From assembly GCF_028885415.1 (NCBI RefSeq), contig NZ_CP118527.1, forward strand, positions 3,162,001 through 3,226,000: a DNA stretch of 64,000 nucleotides, in the 5' to 3' direction. This DNA comes from Streptomyces coeruleorubidus (GTDB taxonomy: Bacteria; Actinomycetota; Actinomycetes; Streptomycetales; Streptomycetaceae). Numbering within the stretch: the first letter of the stretch is position 1; each line of letters starts with the position of its first letter. The translations under genes were made by a program, and so were the position numbers. This document shows positions 36,927 to 48,869 of this stretch, one piece after another. The notes beneath the pieces were generated by a model that made no database searches, was not told the origin of the DNA, and saw only the letters and a program-made list of their open reading frames with translations.

Positions 36927-38558
36927 GTGCGCGACGTGACCCACGACGTGCCGGCGCTGCACCGCCGGTCGTTCCTGAAGTACACCGGCGCGCTGGGCGC
37001 GGCCGCCGCCGTCTCCGCGTCGCTGTCGGCCTGTTCGTCCGGGCCGGAGTCCACCAACGACACCGGTGGCGGCGGCAGCGGGGCCAACCGGACGCTGACG
37101 GCGGTGATCGGCTACGGCAACGACGGCAGCTGGGACCCCACCCAGACGGCGTCCGCGTTCTGCATGGCCGCCAACAACCACATCTACGAGGGCCTGCTCG
37201 ACACCGACCCGATCTCCCGTGAGCCGTACGCGGCCCTGGCGACCGAGGTGCCGAAGGACCCGGACAGCACGTCCTGGAAGTTCGCGCTGCGGGCGGGCGC
37301 GAAGTTCCACGACGGCAAGCCGGTCACCGCCGACGACGTGGTCTTCGTCTTCGAGCGGATCCTCGACCCGGACACCCAGACCCTCGCCAAGGGCTTCTTC
37401 GCGAGCTGGCTGAAGGAGGTCCGGAAGATCGACGCGCAGAACGTGGAGCTGGTGCTCAAGTTCCCCTTCCCGGACGGGCTTTCGCGGCTGACGCTCGCCA
37501 AGATCATGCCGAAGCACGTGTTCTCGCAGCCGGGCGCCTGGGACGACGCCATCAAGGGCAAGGCGATCGGCTCGGGTCCGTACCGGCAGACCGCTCACCA
37601 CCCGAAGTCGAACACGACCTTCGAGGCGTTCGACGGCTACAACGGCCCACGGGGGCCCGCCTTCCGGAAGATGAACTGGCTGACGATCGTGGACGCGGCG
37701 CCCCGCGTCGCGAAGATCTCGGGGTCGAGCGCGGGCGCGCAGATCGCGGACAACATCCCGTACGCCAACATCGCGCAGTTGGAGAGCAGCGGGCTGACGG
37801 TCGCCGGCGGGGCCGGGATGAACAACCTGTTCCTGATGTTCAACACCAAGCACAAGCCCTTCGACGACGTGCGCGTGCGCCAGGCGCTGCACTACGCCAT
37901 CGACACCGAGAAGATGGTGGAGGTCGCGCTCAAGGGCCACGGGAAGCCGTCGAGTTCCTTCCTCGACGAGAGCAACCCGTCCTACCGCCGGGCGAAGACC
38001 GTCTACGACTACGACCCCGACAAGGCGAAGGCGCTGCTGAAGGAGGCCGGGGTCAGGGGGCTGAGCATCGACATCCTCGCGGTGAACGTGAGCTGGATCG
38101 TCGACTGCCTGCCGACCATCAAGTCCTCCTGGGACGCGATCGGCGTGAAGACGACCCTGTCCCCGCAGGAGACCACGGCCGTGTTCACGAAGATGGACCA
38201 GAAGCAGGACTACCAGGTCGTCGCCGCCGCCTCGAACCCCAACCAGTTCGGCCTCGACGCCGACCTGATCATGCACTACAACTACGGGCCCGAGAACCTG
38301 TGGATGCAGTACACGCGGTGGGCCGGCGATCCCGTCGCCAAGGCGCTCTTCAAGGACATGGACCGGGCCACCCGGGAGCCGGATGCCGAGAAGAAGAAGG
38401 CGATGGTCCAGGACTACATCGACGTCGTCGCCGAACAGGCCGTGCTCTACCCGGTCGTCCACAACGAGCTGATGACGGCCTGGGACCCGAAGCAGCTCAG
38501 CGGGATAAGGGCACAGCCCTACCCCGGCATCAACCTCCTCCAGGCCAAGTGGGCCTAG
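36927..38558 (+). CDS. ABC transporter substrate-binding lipoprotein, family 5 (OppA/DppA-like)
   Basis: A 543-residue solute-binding protein. The N-terminus combines a Tat motif (RRSFLKYTG) with a lipobox (LSAC), so it is exported folded and lipidated. The SBP_bac_5 pattern is visible: FALRAGAKFHDGKPVTADDVVFVFERIL, KAIGSGPYR, and PFDDVRVRQALHYAIDTEKM. The GTG at 36927 follows GGAGG with a 5-base gap. It starts an operon with two permease parts, two ATPases and a NanA-like lyase. Family 5 proteins mostly bind peptides, but some actinobacterial ones bind sialic acid; context favours the latter here. Confidence 0.92.
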   Translation: MRDVTHDVPALHRRSFLKYTGALGAAAAVSASLSACSSGPESTNDTGGGGSGANRTLTAVIGYGNDGSWDPTQTASAFCMAANNHIYEGLLDTDPISREPYAALATEVPKDPDSTSWKFALRAGAKFHDGKPVTADDVVFVFERILDPDTQTLAKGFFASWLKEVRKIDAQNVELVLKFPFPDGLSRLTLAKIMPKHVFSQPGAWDDAIKGKAIGSGPYRQTAHHPKSNTTFEAFDGYNGPRGPAFRKMNWLTIVDAAPRVAKISGSSAGAQIADNIPYANIAQLESSGLTVAGGAGMNNLFLMFNTKHKPFDDVRVRQALHYAIDTEKMVEVALKGHGKPSSSFLDESNPSYRRAKTVYDYDPDKAKALLKEAGVRGLSIDILAVNVSWIVDCLPTIKSSWDAIGVKTTLSPQETTAVFTKMDQKQDYQVVAAASNPNQFGLDADLIMHYNYGPENLWMQYTRWAGDPVAKALFKDMDRATREPDAEKKKAMVQDYIDVVAEQAVLYPVVHNELMTAWDPKQLSGIRAQPYPGINLLQAKWA

Positions 38559-38580
38559 CCGACAGGGGGGTTGCCGTCAC

Positions 38581-39542
38581 GTGATCGCCGTCGTCCGTAT
38601 CCTGCTCCGCCGCATCGCCCTGCTCGTGCCGCTGATGCTCGGCATCGTGCTGTTCGTGTTCCTGGTGATGCGGTTCTCGGACGTCGACCCGGCGTCCGCG
38701 TTCTTCCAGGGCGCCAACCCGACACCGCAGCAACTGCACGACTTCCGCGAGGAACACGGCCTGCTCGACCCGCTGCCCGTGCGCTACGTCGACTTCGTCG
38801 CCGACCTGCTGCACGGCGACATGGGCACCAGCGCGCTGACCCGGGCGCCGGTGATCGACCAGGTCACCACCGCGCTGCCGCTCACCCTTCAGCTGACCTT
38901 CCTGGGCCTGGGCATCGCGGTCGTGCTGTCCCTCGTGGGCGGCGTGACCGCGGCGATCTACCGGGACCGGCTGCCCGACCAGATCATCCGGGTCGTGTCG
39001 CTGACCGGTGTCGCGGCGCCCGGCTTCTGGCTGGCGCTGCTGATGATCCAGTACCTGGCGGTCGACCTGGGCTGGTTCCCGACCGGCGGCTACATCAACC
39101 CGGCCGACTCCTTCACCGGCTGGCTGAAGACCATGACGCTCCCCGCCCTCGCCCTCTCCCTTCCGGTGGCGGCGCAGCTGACCCGGATCGTGCGGACGGC
39201 CGTGGTGGAGGAGCTGGACAAGGACTACGTACGCACGGCGATCGGGAGCGGGCTGCCGCCGCGCGTGGTGGTCGGGCGGAACGTGCTGCGGAACGCGCTC
39301 ATCAACCCGCTCACCGTGCTCGGACTGCGCGTCGGCTATCTGCTGGGCGGCGCGGTCGTCATCGAGACGATCTTCTCGCTGCCCGGCATGGGCAAGCTGA
39401 TGATCGACGCGGTGAAGAACGGCGATCCGGCCGTCGTCCAGGGCGTCGTACTGACCACGGCGGCCGGGTTCGTCGTCGTGAACCTCGTCATCGACGTCCT
39501 GTACCTGCTGGTCAACCCGCGACTGAGGGATGCGACCACGTG

Positions 39543-39543
<1 letters not shown>
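38581..39543 (+). CDS. ABC transporter permease (DppB-type)
   Basis: A 320-residue membrane protein with six hydrophobic segments typical of the BPD_transp_1 family. The first helix is IALLVPLMLGIVLFVFLVM, and the coupling motif near the C-terminus reads DYVRTAIGSGLPPRVVVGRNVLRNALINPL (EAA loop). It forms the transmembrane channel together with the permease part of the next gene. GTG 38581 is 22 bases after the binding-protein stop, with AGGGGGG a little upstream. Its stop overlaps the next start by one base. Confidence 0.93.
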
Positions 39544-41521
<1,978 letters not shown>

Positions 41522-41525
<4 letters not shown>

Positions 41526-42550
41526 ACGCACAGCCCGCCTTCGTGGAACTGTCCGACGCGCATGTGGTGCACAAGGCCCGCAGCGGCGGCCTGTTCACCC
41601 GCGACCGGGTGTACGCCCTGACCGGCGCCGACCTGGCGATCGCGGCCGGCGAGACCATCGGCGTGGTGGGCGAGTCGGGCTGCGGGAAGTCGACGCTGGC
41701 CAAGGTGCTGGTGGGGGTGCAGCGGCCGACGCGGGGGACGGTGTCGTTCCGGGGCCGCGACCTGTGGGCGATGCCGCCCGCGGAACGCCGCCGGGCCGTC
41801 GGCGCCAGCACCGGCATGATCTTCCAGGACCCGTCGACGGCCCTGAACCGCCGCCTGACCGTACGGCAGATCCTGCGGGACCCGCTGGACGTGCACGACC
41901 GGGGCACGAAAGGCCAACGCGAGGACAGAGTCCGGGAGTTGATGTCCCTGGTCGGTCTCCCCCGGGCCCTCGCCGACGCCCTGCCGGGCCAGCTGTCGGG
42001 CGGGCAGCGGCAGCGCGTCGCGATCGCCCGGGCGCTGGCCCTGGACCCGGACCTGGTCGTGGCGGACGAGCCGACGAGCGCCCTGGACGTGTCGGTCCGC
42101 GCCCAGATCCTCAACCTGCTGCTGGACCTGAAGGAACGCCTGGGCCTGGCCCTGGTGTTCGTCTCGCACGACATCCAGACGGTCCGGCGGATGAGCGACC
42201 GCGTGATCACCATGTACCTGGGCCGGATCGTGGAGGAGTCCCCGGCCGCCCTGGTCACCGACCGGGCCCGGCACCCCTACACCCGCGCCCTGTTCTCCGC
42301 CACGCCCGGCCTGCTCGACCCGATCGAACCGATCCCGCTGGTCGGTCCGGTCCCGTCGGCGACGCGCCCGCCGAGCGGCTGCCCGTTCCGCACGCGCTGC
42401 TGGAAGGCGGACGGGACGTGCGCGCAGGCGATGCCGGACTTCTCGGTCGCGTCGGCCCCCGCCCACCGCTTCCGCTGCCACCATCCTGTCCAGGAGGACG
42501 AGTCGACCCGCGACCTCGTCCGCCGGAGCGACCCGATGGAGGCCCCATGA
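41522..42550 (+). CDS. ABC transporter ATP-binding protein (DppF/OppF type)
   Basis: A 342-residue ATPase with Walker A GESGCGKST, signature GQLSGGQRQRVAIARALA, Walker B DLVVADEPTSALD, and the switch histidine in VFVSHDI. The C-terminal oligopeptide-transporter extension contains CPFRTRCWKADGTCAQ, a likely iron-sulfur or zinc cysteine cluster. It pairs with the ATPase half of the previous gene to drive the transporter. The start overlaps the previous stop (ATGA) and its stop overlaps the next start (ATGA), so the whole set is translationally coupled. Confidence 0.93.
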
Positions 42551-43479
42551 CGATCACCCCGCTGACCGGTGTCATCCCGCCCGTCTGCACGCCCCTGACA
42601 CCGGACCGCGAGGTGGACGTCCCCTCGCTGCTCAGGCTGGTCGACCATCTGGTGGCCGGCGGGGTGCACGGCCTGTTCGTGCTCGGCTCGACCTCGGAGG
42701 CCGCGTATCTGACGGACGGGCAGCGCAGGCTGGTGGTCGAGTCGGTCGCGGCCCACGTGGGCGGGCAGCTCCCGGTGCTGGCCGGGGCGATCGACATGAC
42801 GACGGCCCGGGTCCTGGACCATGTCGCGGCGGTGACGGCGGCGGGCGCGGACGCGGTCGTCGTCACCGCCCCGTTCTACGCCCGGACCCACCCGGCGGAG
42901 ATCGCCCGCCACTACCGCGTGGTCGCCGCGGCGAGCCCGGTCCCGGTGATCGCCTACGACATCCCCGCCGCCGTCCACACGAAGCTGCCCGCGGACGTGG
43001 TCCTGGAGCTGGCCGCCGACGGTGTCCTGGCCGCGCTCAAGGACTCCAGCGGCGACCTGGCCGCCTTCCGCCAGGTCGTGACCGGGGCCAGGGCCCACCA
43101 GGGCATCACCGGCTTCAGCGTGCTGACCGGCTCCGAGCTGATCGTCGACGCGGCGCTCGCGGTCGGCGCGGACGGCACGGTGCCCGGCCTCGGCAACGTC
43201 GACCCGCACGGCTACGCCCGCCTGGACGGCCTGTGCCGCGCCGGGGAGTGGGAGGAGGCCCGGGCCGAACAGGAGCGGCTGTGCGCCCTGTTCGGCATGG
43301 TCACCGTCGGCGACCCGGCCCGCATGGGCCCCGGCTCCTCGGCGATCGGCGCCTTCAAGGCCGCGCTGCACCTGCGGGGCGTGATCGACTGCCCGGCGAC
43401 GGCTCAGCCGCAGGTGCCGTTGTCGCAGGACGAGGTGGCGCGGGTCGGGAAGTACCTGGCGGCGGCGGGTCTGCTCTAG
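42547..43479 (+). CDS. Dihydrodipicolinate synthase/N-acetylneuraminate lyase family protein
   Basis: A 310-residue class I aldolase of the DapA/NanA superfamily. The Schiff-base lysine is in ALK165DSSGD, the catalytic tyrosine in AYDIPAAVH (Tyr137), and the pyruvate-binding loop in LGSTSEAAYLT. DapA itself is normally not found in an ABC-transporter operon, so a neuraminate lyase or 2-keto-3-deoxy-aldonate aldolase role is more likely. It is coupled to the ATPase upstream and ends overlapping the stop of the convergent sialidase gene. Splitting N-acetylneuraminate into pyruvate and N-acetylmannosamine would fit the locus. Confidence 0.87.
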   Translation: MTITPLTGVIPPVCTPLTPDREVDVPSLLRLVDHLVAGGVHGLFVLGSTSEAAYLTDGQRRLVVESVAAHVGGQLPVLAGAIDMTTARVLDHVAAVTAAGADAVVVTAPFYARTHPAEIARHYRVVAAASPVPVIAYDIPAAVHTKLPADVVLELAADGVLAALKDSSGDLAAFRQVVTGARAHQGITGFSVLTGSELIVDAALAVGADGTVPGLGNVDPHGYARLDGLCRAGEWEEARAEQERLCALFGMVTVGDPARMGPGSSAIGAFKAALHLRGVIDCPATAQPQVPLSQDEVARVGKYLAAAGLL

Positions 43480-44660
43480 AGCTCGTCGGCCGGCAGGCGG
43501 CGGAACTCGATCGTCTCGTAGGTCCCCTGGGCGCCCGTCTCGTAGAGGATCCCCACCGTCTTCCGGCCGAGCGGCACCAGGTCGGAGTAGGCCGCGGGAC
43601 GCTGGGAGAGCGTCAGCGCCTTGGTGAAGGTGGCGCCGCCGTCCGTGCTGCGCCAGACGGCCATCGCCCGGCGGGCGGTGGGGACGGACGGGCCGGAGAA
43701 CAGCAACGGGCTGCGGCGGCCCGGGAGTTGCAGGACGCTGCCCTGCACGACCGGGACCTCGTTCAGGGTGGGCTGCACGGTGTACGGGCGGTCGAGGGAC
43801 CGGCCGCCGTCGCCGGAATGACTGTCGAGGCGGTTGCCGGGGCTCGTGCCGTGCTGGTCACGTGCGTTGAAGTACACGCGGCCGTCGGGGAGTTGGGCGG
43901 CGATCGACTCGTTGGCGTTGTTCACACCGTCGTAGGAGTCGTCCACGAAGCCCGGCCGCCAGGTCCAGCCGCCGTCGTCGCTGAGGAGCGCGTGGGCGCC
44001 GTAGTAGCGGGGCTCCTGGCCGGTGTCGGGGGAGCCGGCCGGCGGGGACGCCGAGTGGTTGGCGGGGACGACCAGGCGGCCCGCGTACGGGCCCCGGGTG
44101 AGGGCGATCGCATGGCCGGGGCCGGTCGCGTACCAGCGCCAGGACGGGTCCTTCACCTGCGCGGTGATCTCGCGGGGCGGGGTGAAGTGCCGGCCGTCGT
44201 CCCGGCTGCGCTGCACGAACACCCGGCGGCTCTGCTCGGGCGTGACCTCGCCACGCATGATCTGCGCCTCCGTCACCTTGCCGCTGTTGTACGAGGTGAG
44301 GAGCACGACGGCGCCGGTGCGCGGGTCGACGACGGGGGCCGGGTTCCCCCGGGTGTCGCCGTCACCGGCGGCTACGACGGTGAGCGGGCCCCAGGTGCAG
44401 CCGCCGTCCGCCGAACGCCGCAGGACGACGTCGATGTCGCCCGTGTCGCCCGCCCCGCCGCGTCTGCCCTCGGCGAAGGCGAGGACGGTGTCCTCGGCGG
44501 TCGTGACCGAGGCCGGGATGCGGTACGTGTCGTAGCCGCCCTCGCCCGAGACGTACGGGACGGAGGACGTGCAGCCGGGAGCGGCCGAGGCGGGTGTCGT
44601 GGTGGTGAGCGGTGCGAGGAGGACGGCGGTGACGAGGAGTGTGCGACCGAGGTGTCTCAT
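43476..44660 (-). CDS. Secreted exo-alpha-sialidase (GH33)
   Basis: A 394-residue sialidase with a Sec signal (TLLVTAVLLAPLTTTTPASAAPG). The RIP motif (YDTYRIPASV) supplies an active-site arginine, and at least four Asp-box repeats (RSADGGCTW, RSRDDGRHF, SDDGGWTW, STDGGATF) mark the six-bladed beta-propeller. It would release terminal sialic acid outside the cell. Its stop overlaps the NanA-like stop on the other strand. The pair of a secreted sialidase and a coupled uptake/lyase operon suggests scavenging of host- or glycan-derived sialic acid. The ATG at 44660 is the only start giving a full signal peptide. Confidence 0.93.
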   Translation of the reverse strand: MRHLGRTLLVTAVLLAPLTTTTPASAAPGCTSSVPYVSGEGGYDTYRIPASVTTAEDTVLAFAEGRRGGAGDTGDIDVVLRRSADGGCTWGPLTVVAAGDGDTRGNPAPVVDPRTGAVVLLTSYNSGKVTEAQIMRGEVTPEQSRRVFVQRSRDDGRHFTPPREITAQVKDPSWRWYATGPGHAIALTRGPYAGRLVVPANHSASPPAGSPDTGQEPRYYGAHALLSDDGGWTWRPGFVDDSYDGVNNANESIAAQLPDGRVYFNARDQHGTSPGNRLDSHSGDGGRSLDRPYTVQPTLNEVPVVQGSVLQLPGRRSPLLFSGPSVPTARRAMAVWRSTDGGATFTKALTLSQRPAAYSDLVPLGRKTVGILYETGAQGTYETIEFRRLPADEL

Positions 44661-44696
44661 GCTTCTCCTGACGGAACGTCGGACCGTGCCTGTCCG

Positions 44697-45359
44697 TCAG
44701 ATGCTCCCCGGTGTCACCAGCCCCGACTCGTACGCGACGATGACCAACTGCGCCCGGTCCCGGGCCGCCAGCTTGCCCATGATGCGGCTGACGTGGGTCT
44801 TCGCGGTCAGCGGGCTCAGGCCCAACGCTTCGGCTATCTCCGTGTTGTTGAGGCCGCGCGCGACCAGTGACAGCACCTCCCGCTCACGGCCGGACAGGCA
44901 CTCCGGCCCGCCGGTCCGCGATGCCGAGGGGCTGCGCAGGAACCGCTCGATCAGCCGTGCCGTGGGCCCGGGCGACAGCAGGGACTCCCCGGCCGCGACC
45001 GTACGGATGGCGTCGAGCAGTTCGGCCGGCCTGGTGTCCTTCACCAGGAAGCCGGAGGCGCCGGCGCGCAGGGCGTCCACGATGTTCTCGTCGGTGTCGT
45101 ACGTGGTGAGGACCAGGACGCGGACGCCCGCGAGGTCCTCGTCGGCCGCGATGAGCCGGGTCGCCTCGATGCCGTCCAGGTCGGGCATGCGGATGTCCAT
45201 CACCACGAGGTCGGCGCGCTCGCTGCGGGCCAGTCGCACGGCCTGCCGGCCGGTGGCGGCCTGGCCGACGACCTCCATGTCCCGTGCCGACTCCACGAGC
45301 ATCGCGAACGCCTCCCGTACCAGGGTCTGGTCGTCCGCGAGCAGCACTCGGATGGTCAT
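44697..45359 (-). CDS. NarL/LuxR-family response regulator
   Basis: A 220-residue response regulator. The receiver domain carries the phosphoacceptor D55 (VVMDIRMPD), the switch region VLVLTTYDTD, and the acidic D9/D10 pair (LLADDQ). The C-terminal LuxR helix-turn-helix reads LSGREREVLSLVARGLNNTEIAEALGLSPLTAKTHVSRIMGKL. Its ATG overlaps the stop of the histidine kinase (ATGA), so the two are coupled. The usual target sites are unknown; a nearby candidate operator is the 20-bp palindrome at 48870-48889, but this is speculative. Confidence 0.94.
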   Translation of the reverse strand: MTIRVLLADDQTLVREAFAMLVESARDMEVVGQAATGRQAVRLARSERADLVVMDIRMPDLDGIEATRLIAADEDLAGVRVLVLTTYDTDENIVDALRAGASGFLVKDTRPAELLDAIRTVAAGESLLSPGPTARLIERFLRSPSASRTGGPECLSGREREVLSLVARGLNNTEIAEALGLSPLTAKTHVSRIMGKLAARDRAQLVIVAYESGLVTPGSI

Positions 45360-46606
45360 CCGGTCCCCTCCCCCGTGGTCCCCGTCTTCGTCAGCGGCAG
45401 TACGGCGGTCACCTCGAAGCCGCCGTCCGCACGGGGACCGGCGTCGAGTGTGCCACCCACGCTGCGCGCCCGCTCGCGCATTCCGACGAGCCCGAAGCCC
45501 GGGATGCCGCCCGGTGCCGGTCCCGTGCCGTCGTCGCTGACCGACAGGTGCAGGGCGCCCTCCCGTTCCACCAGGTCGACACGGACGGCCGGTTCGGGTC
45601 CCGCGTGCCGTACCGCGTTGGTCAGCGCCTCCTGCACGATGCGATAGGCGGCGGCGCCCACGGCGGGCGGTGCCTGCCGTACCCGTACGGTCTGCTCGAC
45701 CCGGGCACCGGCGAGCCGCGCGGCCTCGGCCAGGTCGGTCAGACCGTCGAGGCCGGGCAGCGGACCGCGGGTGTCGGGCGAACCGTGCTCCCGCAACACC
45801 TCCAGCGTCGTACGCAGTTCGCCCCGGGCGCTGCGACAGGTCTCGGCGATGTCGTCCAGCGCCTTGGCCACGGTCTCCCGGTCGAGCCGCTCGGGATCGG
45901 CGGACAGCACGTGCGCGGCGACCGAGGTCTGCACCCCGATGAGGGTGATGGTGTGCGCGAGCAGGTCGTGCAGGTCCCGGGCGATCCGCAGCCGCTCCTC
46001 GGCGACCCGCCGCCGGGCCTCCTCCTCGCGGGTGCGTTCGGCACGTTCGGCGCGTTCCACGATGGAGGCGACGTACTGGCGGTAGAAGCGCACGTCGACG
46101 CCGAGGAACAGCACGGCGACGACCCAACCGGATGCCTTCAGCAGCCCCAGCGCCTCGTGGGCGCTGATGGTGAGCATCACGCTCACCGACAGGGTGATGA
46201 CGCCGATGCCGACCAGGACGGTGCGCAGCGGCCGGCCGGTGACGGCGACGGTGTAGAGGGCGACGTACGCGGCCTGGGTGGCCGCGGTGTGCGGGTAGTC
46301 GAGGAAGTGGTAGGGGAAGACGCAGGCCACCACGGCGAGCAGGACGAGCACGGGATGGCGGCGGCGCCACAGCAGCGGCACGTGGGAGACGAGCAGCAGG
46401 GCCCAGCCGAGCGCGTCGGGCCTGCGGCCGTCGTCGACGAGCAGCGCGAGGACGACGGCGAGCGCGGCCGTCAGAACGGCGAGCAGCGCGTCGTTGCGGA
46501 GGGCGTGCGGGGCGGTCAGGGGGTCGCGGTTGATCGCGGCCATGATCCGCTCCGCGGGCCGCGACCAGGTCGCCGACGGTGTGGTGGGTGCCTGCACGGG
46601 CATCAT
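45356..46606 (-). CDS. NarL-type sensor histidine kinase (HisKA_3)
   Basis: A 416-residue membrane kinase. The N-terminal 175 residues hold about five hydrophobic segments with short loops, followed by a coiled linker and the HisKA_3 dimerisation domain with phospho-His213 (RLRIARDLHDLLAHTI). The HATPase domain carries EALTNAVRHAG and GFGLVGMRERA. It senses an unknown membrane-associated signal and passes phosphate to the coupled response regulator. ATG 46606 is used; the second ATG is equally possible. Confidence 0.94.
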   Translation of the reverse strand: MMPVQAPTTPSATWSRPAERIMAAINRDPLTAPHALRNDALLAVLTAALAVVLALLVDDGRRPDALGWALLLVSHVPLLWRRRHPVLVLLAVVACVFPYHFLDYPHTAATQAAYVALYTVAVTGRPLRTVLVGIGVITLSVSVMLTISAHEALGLLKASGWVVAVLFLGVDVRFYRQYVASIVERAERAERTREEEARRRVAEERLRIARDLHDLLAHTITLIGVQTSVAAHVLSADPERLDRETVAKALDDIAETCRSARGELRTTLEVLREHGSPDTRGPLPGLDGLTDLAEAARLAGARVEQTVRVRQAPPAVGAAAYRIVQEALTNAVRHAGPEPAVRVDLVEREGALHLSVSDDGTGPAPGGIPGFGLVGMRERARSVGGTLDAGPRADGGFEVTAVLPLTKTGTTGEGTG

Positions 46607-46619
46607 CCTGGGCCAGGAA

Positions 46620-46647
46620 GGCGCCCCTCCGGGAGAGGAGGGGCGCC
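46620..46647 (-). terminator. MMPL gene terminator hairpin
   Basis: GGCGCCCCTCC (46620-46630) pairs perfectly with GGAGGGGCGCC (46637-46647) across a 6-base loop. It lies 11 bases after the MMPL stop on the minus strand and separates it from the kinase gene. Confidence 0.72.
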
Positions 46648-46657
46648 GTCGGGTCGG

Positions 46658-48748
46658 TCAGGGGGCGTTCGCGGCCAAGGGCTTCCGCTCCTGGGGCGGG
46701 GCCGTCCGCTCCGTCGCGCGGGAGAGCCTCCCCGGCCACCACATCCGCCGCTTGAGCAGCACACTCGCCGTGGTCACCAGGTACGTACGCACCAGGAACG
46801 TGTCCAGCAGCACCCCCACCGCGATGACGAAGCCGAGTTCCACCAGCCCCACCATCGGCAGCGTCGTCAGCACCGCGAACGTCGCCGCGAGCACCATCCC
46901 CGCCGAGGCGATGACCCCACCGGTCGTCCGCAGAGCGGTGAGCGCGGCCGCCTCCGGTTCGGCTCCCTTCACGGACTCCTCCCGCATCCGGTGCATCAGG
47001 AAGATGCCGTAGTCCACCCCGAGGGCGACCAGGAACACGAACGACAGCAGCCCCAGCCCGGGATCCGTACCGCCGAAGCCGAACACCGGCTCGAACACCA
47101 GCCCGCCGATGCCGAGGGCCGCGCCCCACACCGCCACTACGGCCGCCAGCAGCAGCAACGGCGCGACGAGACTCCGCAACAGACCGACCAGGATGACGAA
47201 CACGGCGGCCAGCACCAGCGGCACGATCACCTTGCGGTCCCGGGACTCGCTGTCGGCCAGGTCGATCTGCTGGGCGCTGGGCCCGCCGACATAGGCGCCC
47301 GCTGTATCGAGCCCGGCGCGCAGGGCCTCGATGGTCCGGGTTTCGGCCGGGGTCTCGGGCGAGGCAGTCGTGAAGACCGCGATCTCGGTCCACCCCGAGC
47401 CACTGCGTCCGGGAACCGCCTCGGCGACACCCTCGGTCTCACGCGCCCGGTCCAACACCACGTCGGCCCGCTCGTCGGGGGCGATGACGGTCACCGGCCG
47501 GCTGCTGCGTTCCGGATACTCCCGCGCCAGCGTCTGCATCGCGGTGATCGACTCGGGCCGCTCCGTGAAGGAGTCCTCCTGCTTGATGCTGCCGGACAGG
47601 TTGAGCGTGCCCAGCGCGAGCGCACCGAGCAGGACGCCGCCACCGACGAGTACGGTGACGGGCCGGCGCGTCGCCGAGGTCCCCATCGCGGCGAACAGCG
47701 ACCGGCGAACCCTGGGCTCGCTGCCGAAGGCGGGGATCAGCGGCCAGAAGACCCGCCGTCCGAGCAGCACCAGCACGGCGGGCAGCAGGGTCGTCATGGC
47801 GACCAGCGCCGCGAGTACCCCGATCGTGCCGACCGGCCCCATGCCGCTGCTGCTGTTGAGGTCGGCGGCCAGCAGGCACAGCAGCCCGGCCGCGACCGTC
47901 CCGGAGGAGGCGAGGATGGCCGGCCCGCAGCCGCGCAGAGCGGTGCGCATGGCGTCGTACGGCCGCTCGTGGCGCCGTAGTTCCTCGCGGTAGCGGGCGA
48001 TGAGCAGCAGCGCGTAGTCGGTGCCGGCGCCGAGGACGAGCACGGTCATCACGCCGCCGCTCTGGCCGGTGACGGTGACGTCGAACAGTTCGTGGAGTCC
48101 GTACCCGGCGGCCATGGCGGTGGCCGCGGCGACGCCCGCAACGGCGAGCGGCACCAGCCACAGGAACGGGCTGCGGTAGATCAGGATCAGCAGGACGGTG
48201 ACGACGGCGAGCGTGGCCAGCAGCAGGGTGCCGTCGATCGTCTCGAACACCTTGCCCATGTCGGTGTTCAGCGCCCCTGGCCCGCCGACCTCGACGCTCA
48301 GCCCGCCGCTCCCCTCGGCGACCTCGCGCACGCCGTCCACGAAGGCGTTCCGGGCCTCCTCGTCCTGGCCCGGCTGGGTGCTGGACACCGGGTACATCAG
48401 GGTGGAGCCGTCCTCGGACGGAACGCCCCGCGGCTCACCGGTCAGGTCGTGGGCGCCGCGCACCTCGGCGACCTGCTCGGCGGCCGTGCGCCGGTCGGCG
48501 TCGGTCAGACCGCCGTCCCGGTGGTACACGAGCACCAGGTCGGTCGACTCGCCTCCGGGGAGCCGGTCCTGGATCCGCGCGACCTGCGTGGAGTCGGCGC
48601 TGTCGGGCAGGTAGTCGACCGCGCGGTTCTGCTGGATGCCGGCGAACTTCCCGGCGAGCGGCCCGACCAGCACGAGGGCGGCGAGCCACAGCCCGACCAC
48701 CACCCAGGGCACGGCTCGCCGCCGTGCGGTCTTCCTTGTGTCCCCCAC
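46658..48748 (-). CDS. MMPL-family RND transporter
   Basis: A 696-residue RND-superfamily membrane protein. It has one helix at the N-terminus, a large extracytoplasmic domain, a helix bundle starting LLATLAVVTVLLILIY with VLVLGAGTDYALLLIARYREE, a second extracytoplasmic domain, and a second bundle with FLVALGVDYGIFLMHRMREE. These motifs fit the actinobacterial MMPL lipid/antibiotic exporters. The GTG at 48748 follows GGAGGG at about 10 bases. The neighbouring two-component system is on the same strand but separated by a terminator. The substrate is unknown. Confidence 0.92.
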   Translation of the reverse strand: MGDTRKTARRRAVPWVVVGLWLAALVLVGPLAGKFAGIQQNRAVDYLPDSADSTQVARIQDRLPGGESTDLVLVYHRDGGLTDADRRTAAEQVAEVRGAHDLTGEPRGVPSEDGSTLMYPVSSTQPGQDEEARNAFVDGVREVAEGSGGLSVEVGGPGALNTDMGKVFETIDGTLLLATLAVVTVLLILIYRSPFLWLVPLAVAGVAAATAMAAGYGLHELFDVTVTGQSGGVMTVLVLGAGTDYALLLIARYREELRRHERPYDAMRTALRGCGPAILASSGTVAAGLLCLLAADLNSSSGMGPVGTIGVLAALVAMTTLLPAVLVLLGRRVFWPLIPAFGSEPRVRRSLFAAMGTSATRRPVTVLVGGGVLLGALALGTLNLSGSIKQEDSFTERPESITAMQTLAREYPERSSRPVTVIAPDERADVVLDRARETEGVAEAVPGRSGSGWTEIAVFTTASPETPAETRTIEALRAGLDTAGAYVGGPSAQQIDLADSESRDRKVIVPLVLAAVFVILVGLLRSLVAPLLLLAAVVAVWGAALGIGGLVFEPVFGFGGTDPGLGLLSFVFLVALGVDYGIFLMHRMREESVKGAEPEAAALTALRTTGGVIASAGMVLAATFAVLTTLPMVGLVELGFVIAVGVLLDTFLVRTYLVTTASVLLKRRMWWPGRLSRATERTAPPQERKPLAANAP

Positions 48749-48869
48749 TGTTCGGGCTCCCTCCGGTCCGGGTGTCTGGAACGGTCTCCAGACTCCCGGC
48801 GCACGGGGGCCGATTCGTCGGGCCCGAGGCCGAGTCGGGGGTTACTGCGGAGGGCGGTACGGGCGGCGG

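Noticed and set aside
38571..39542. Upstream extension of the permease-ATPase fusion frame
   Set aside because: The frame stays open across the preceding permease gene, but that stretch reads as Arg/Pro-rich shadow sequence; the true start is at 39543.
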